Source: AM-2324 sp964225135 (GTDB taxonomy: Bacteria > Bacteroidota > Bacteroidia > Chitinophagales > Saprospiraceae). Taken from it: a stretch of 7,843 nucleotides of DNA. Below, in pieces: positions 6,266 through 7,843 of the stretch. A program made the translations under genes and the position numbers. Every line of letters begins with the position of its first letter. Within the stretch, counting starts at the first letter, position 1. Location of the stretch: the NCBI GenBank assembly GCA_964225135.1, contig CAXQNQ010000289.1, positions 1 through 7,843 of the forward strand, in the 5' to 3' direction. The notes below the pieces were generated by a model, which did no database searches, was not told the DNA's origin, and was given only the letters and a program-made list of their open reading frames with translations.

Positions 6266-7126
6266 TTAATAAGAGGTAGTTAAATCTTCATCGATTACTA
6301 AATAAAAATCTGCTCGACCTAAAGCTTCTTGATCAAAAGTGTGTATATCTTCTTGGACTATTGTAGTAATAGTCATCATTTTTGTTTCAGGTCTAGCTTG
6401 TTCAATATACCATAGGATGCTACTGAAGTTATCCGAGTGGTAGGCACCGTTAATATGAATGAATAACCTGCCTGGCTCCCATTCTTCTAGGGTGAAATAA
6501 GCCATGGTTGCATCCTTTAATGCTTGCGCTTTAGGTAGTGTACTTCCACCGTGGCCACCCATCATACTTAACATGTCTTGATAAGGTTTTAAATTGGCAT
6601 CATATGCAATGGGTAGGGGAGCGATCCAACTTTTTTCCTCTGTAGAAAGGCTATCTAAAGCGGCAAAGTCTTTTCTGTATACTTGAGAGGCAAATCTCCT
6701 AGGGACATTCGTTCCGCTGTAAGGAATGTCATTAGCTTTGGCAAACTCAAGTACAGGACTATAATCAGTGTAGTAATTGGGCCATAACCTAATTAAGGAA
6801 TCCATCGTTTCAATATCCATGGCACCACTTAGGTATTTTTGTAAATCTACCTCGTTATCTCGTTCAAACATTTCTACGCCTATTTGAACGGCTAGTTCTG
6901 CATGTAGCGCTTTTACGAGTTCCATTTGCAACCAGTGACAAACCGGGTTATTATGTAGTTCTCCAAAAAAGACCAACTCATGATTTTGAGCAGATTTGAC
7001 CATTTTTTTGAACGTAGTTTGCTTGCCTTTGGCATTAAATAACTGATAATTTTGAAGATTTTTTTGTCCAAAAGTTGTACCAGCACAAAGGACTAAAATC
7101 AGGTATAAAAATGTATGCTTAACCAT
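6266..7126 (-). CDS. ChaN-like haem-binding-type exported protein (Tiki/ChaN superfamily)
   Basis: A 286-residue protein counted from the ATG at 7126. That start puts a signal peptide (MVKH, hydrophobic core, likely cleavage at TTFG|Q) at the N-terminus. The frame stays open upstream: the ATG at 7159 would lengthen the n-region by 11 residues, and longer versions would run into the divergent sdaA. Family motifs, numbered from the chosen start, are FFGELHNNP (53-61; E56, H58), GVEMFERD (83-90; E85), LWPNYYTDYSPVLEFA (114-129), and FIHINGAYH (222-230; H224, H230). ChaN proteins of this superfamily bind haem in the envelope of some bacteria, and related Tiki/EreA-type proteins are metal-dependent hydrolases; either role could apply here. 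Unlike ChaN lipoproteins there is no clean lipobox: the cysteine in LVLC is preceded by leucine. The haem-c lipoprotein gene follows after 6 nt. A weak TAGCTTTA box (complement of 7174-7181) could serve as promoter. Confidence 0.82.
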   Translation of the reverse strand: MVKHTFLYLILVLCAGTTFGQKNLQNYQLFNAKGKQTTFKKMVKSAQNHELVFFGELHNNPVCHWLQMELVKALHAELAVQIGVEMFERDNEVDLQKYLSGAMDIETMDSLIRLWPNYYTDYSPVLEFAKANDIPYSGTNVPRRFASQVYRKDFAALDSLSTEEKSWIAPLPIAYDANLKPYQDMLSMMGGHGGSTLPKAQALKDATMAYFTLEEWEPGRLFIHINGAYHSDNFSSILWYIEQARPETKMMTITTIVQEDIHTFDQEALGRADFYLVIDEDLTTSY

Positions 7127-7207
7127 TGTATGAACAGCGCTTTTAAATGAATACTCCATGAATAATATTATTATAAAGCTAGATAAAAAATATAAGGAAT
7201 AGAAGCC

Positions 7208-7236
7208 TTTAAAAATGTGGGGAATAGTTATTTTTG
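7208..7236 (+). promoter_or_regulatory. Likely Bacteroidota-type promoter of sdaA
   Basis: TATTTTTG (7229-7236) matches the Bacteroidota -7 box TAnnTTTG exactly. TTTA (7208-7211) lies 17 nt upstream as a near match to the -33 TTTG box. Transcription would start around 7241-7244, leaving only about ten bases before the ATG at 7253. No Shine-Dalgarno sequence is visible in that short leader. Confidence 0.5.
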
Positions 7237-7252
7237 CATAAAATAACTTGGA

Positions 7253-7843
7253 ATGGAAAATATCAGCGTTTTTGACATGCTGAAAATAGGAATTGGCCCC
7301 TCCAGTTCTCATACCTTAGGTCCATGGCGAGCAGCAACCCAATTTTGCAATGAGTTAAAAGAGCTGCATAAGTTTGATTCTACGAATCAGGTAATCATTC
7401 AATTGTATGGTTCACTAGCCCTTACAGGGAAGGGTCATGGTACTGATATTGCTATCTTTATGGGGTTGTCAGGAACAGATCCTGAGCTTGTTCCTCTTGA
7501 ACAAGTGGTCTCTATTCCAAAAGCTATTCAAGAAGATCATTTGCTCCATCTTGGAGGATCAAAATATATAGGGTTTAATCCCCTAACTGATTTACAGTTT
7601 CATGATCAGGAGTTCTTGCCTTTTCATTCTAACGGCATGCGATTGACCGCATATGATGCTTCAAGAACATTAATCTTTGAGGAAACTTATTACTCCATTG
7701 GAGGAGGTTTTTTTGTGAAAGCAACAGATGAAGAGATAGAATCATCTGGACCAAAGATTCCATTCCCTATTAATTCAGCACAAGACTTATTAGGATATTG
7801 CGCTTCCGAGGATTTAAACATTTGTCAAATAGTAGTTTTGAAT
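7253..7843 (+). CDS. sdaA: L-serine dehydratase, iron-sulfur type, single chain (partial, 3' end outside window)
   Basis: The first 197 codons are in the window and the frame is open to the right edge. The enzyme deaminates L-serine to pyruvate and ammonia with a [4Fe-4S] cluster in the cytoplasm. The visible part is the N-terminal (beta) domain, with the hallmark stretches KIGIGPSSSHTLGPWRAA (11-28), LYGSLALTGKGHGTD (51-65), HSNGMRLTAYD (125-135) and YYSIGGGF (147-154). These match the family closely. The cluster-binding cysteines belong to the C-terminal domain, which lies beyond the window; single-chain members run to roughly 450-475 residues. The ATG at 7253 places the conserved GIGPSSSHT motif at residue 13, as expected for the family. 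It is divergent from the ChaN-like gene, with 126 nt between the two starts. Confidence 0.95.
   Translation, partial: MENISVFDMLKIGIGPSSSHTLGPWRAATQFCNELKELHKFDSTNQVIIQLYGSLALTGKGHGTDIAIFMGLSGTDPELVPLEQVVSIPKAIQEDHLLHLGGSKYIGFNPLTDLQFHDQEFLPFHSNGMRLTAYDASRTLIFEETYYSIGGGFFVKATDEEIESSGPKIPFPINSAQDLLGYCASEDLNICQIVVLN

Noticed and set aside
7127..7312. N-terminal extension of the ChaN-like frame up to an ATG at 7312.
   Set aside because: It would hide the signal peptide inside the protein and overlap the divergent sdaA start by 60 nt. The ATG at 7126 gives a normal signal peptide directly at the N-terminus.

Overview
The window looks like chromosome of a member of the Bacteroidota (a Saprospiraceae- or Cytophaga-like bacterium is plausible, but the genus cannot be fixed from this sequence). 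Signs of this are two C-terminal sorting domains of the type IX secretion system (T9SS), AT-rich DNA, starts without a clear Shine-Dalgarno sequence, a TAnnTTTG-type promoter box, and an ABC-type molybdate uptake set with a lipoprotein ModA.

Layout on the + strand: positions 1-290 hold the tail of a secreted T9SS protein, closed by a strong intrinsic terminator (314-349). Next is a gene pair at 425-2544. The first gene is a secreted protein with a haem-c domain, a PHM/DBM-like copper monooxygenase module with all expected copper ligands, and a T9SS tail. The second is a small exported redoxin-like protein that starts two bases after it. A PLP-dependent class V aminotransferase-like gene (2588-3727) then leads closely into modA, modB and modC (3748-5839). 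Spacings are 43, 20 and 26 nt and then a 7-nt overlap. I found no terminator between 425 and 5839, so these six genes may be one transcript.

On the - strand, converging on modC with a 6-nt overlap of the gene ends, are a ChaN-like haem-binding-type exported protein (6266-7126) and a small lipoprotein with a CxxCH haem-c motif near its C-terminus (5834-6259). They are 6 nt apart and probably co-transcribed. Divergent from them, a single-chain iron-sulfur L-serine dehydratase (sdaA) begins at 7253 and runs off the right edge, behind a good Bacteroidota-type promoter.

The common theme is envelope redox and metal chemistry: copper and haem in the secreted oxygenase pair, molybdate import, and haem in the reverse-strand pair. 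The most interesting candidate is the cytochrome-copper monooxygenase with its redoxin partner, whose substrate is unknown. There is no CRISPR array, RNA gene, insertion sequence or other mobile element that I can see, and no gene-free stretch longer than about 135 bases.
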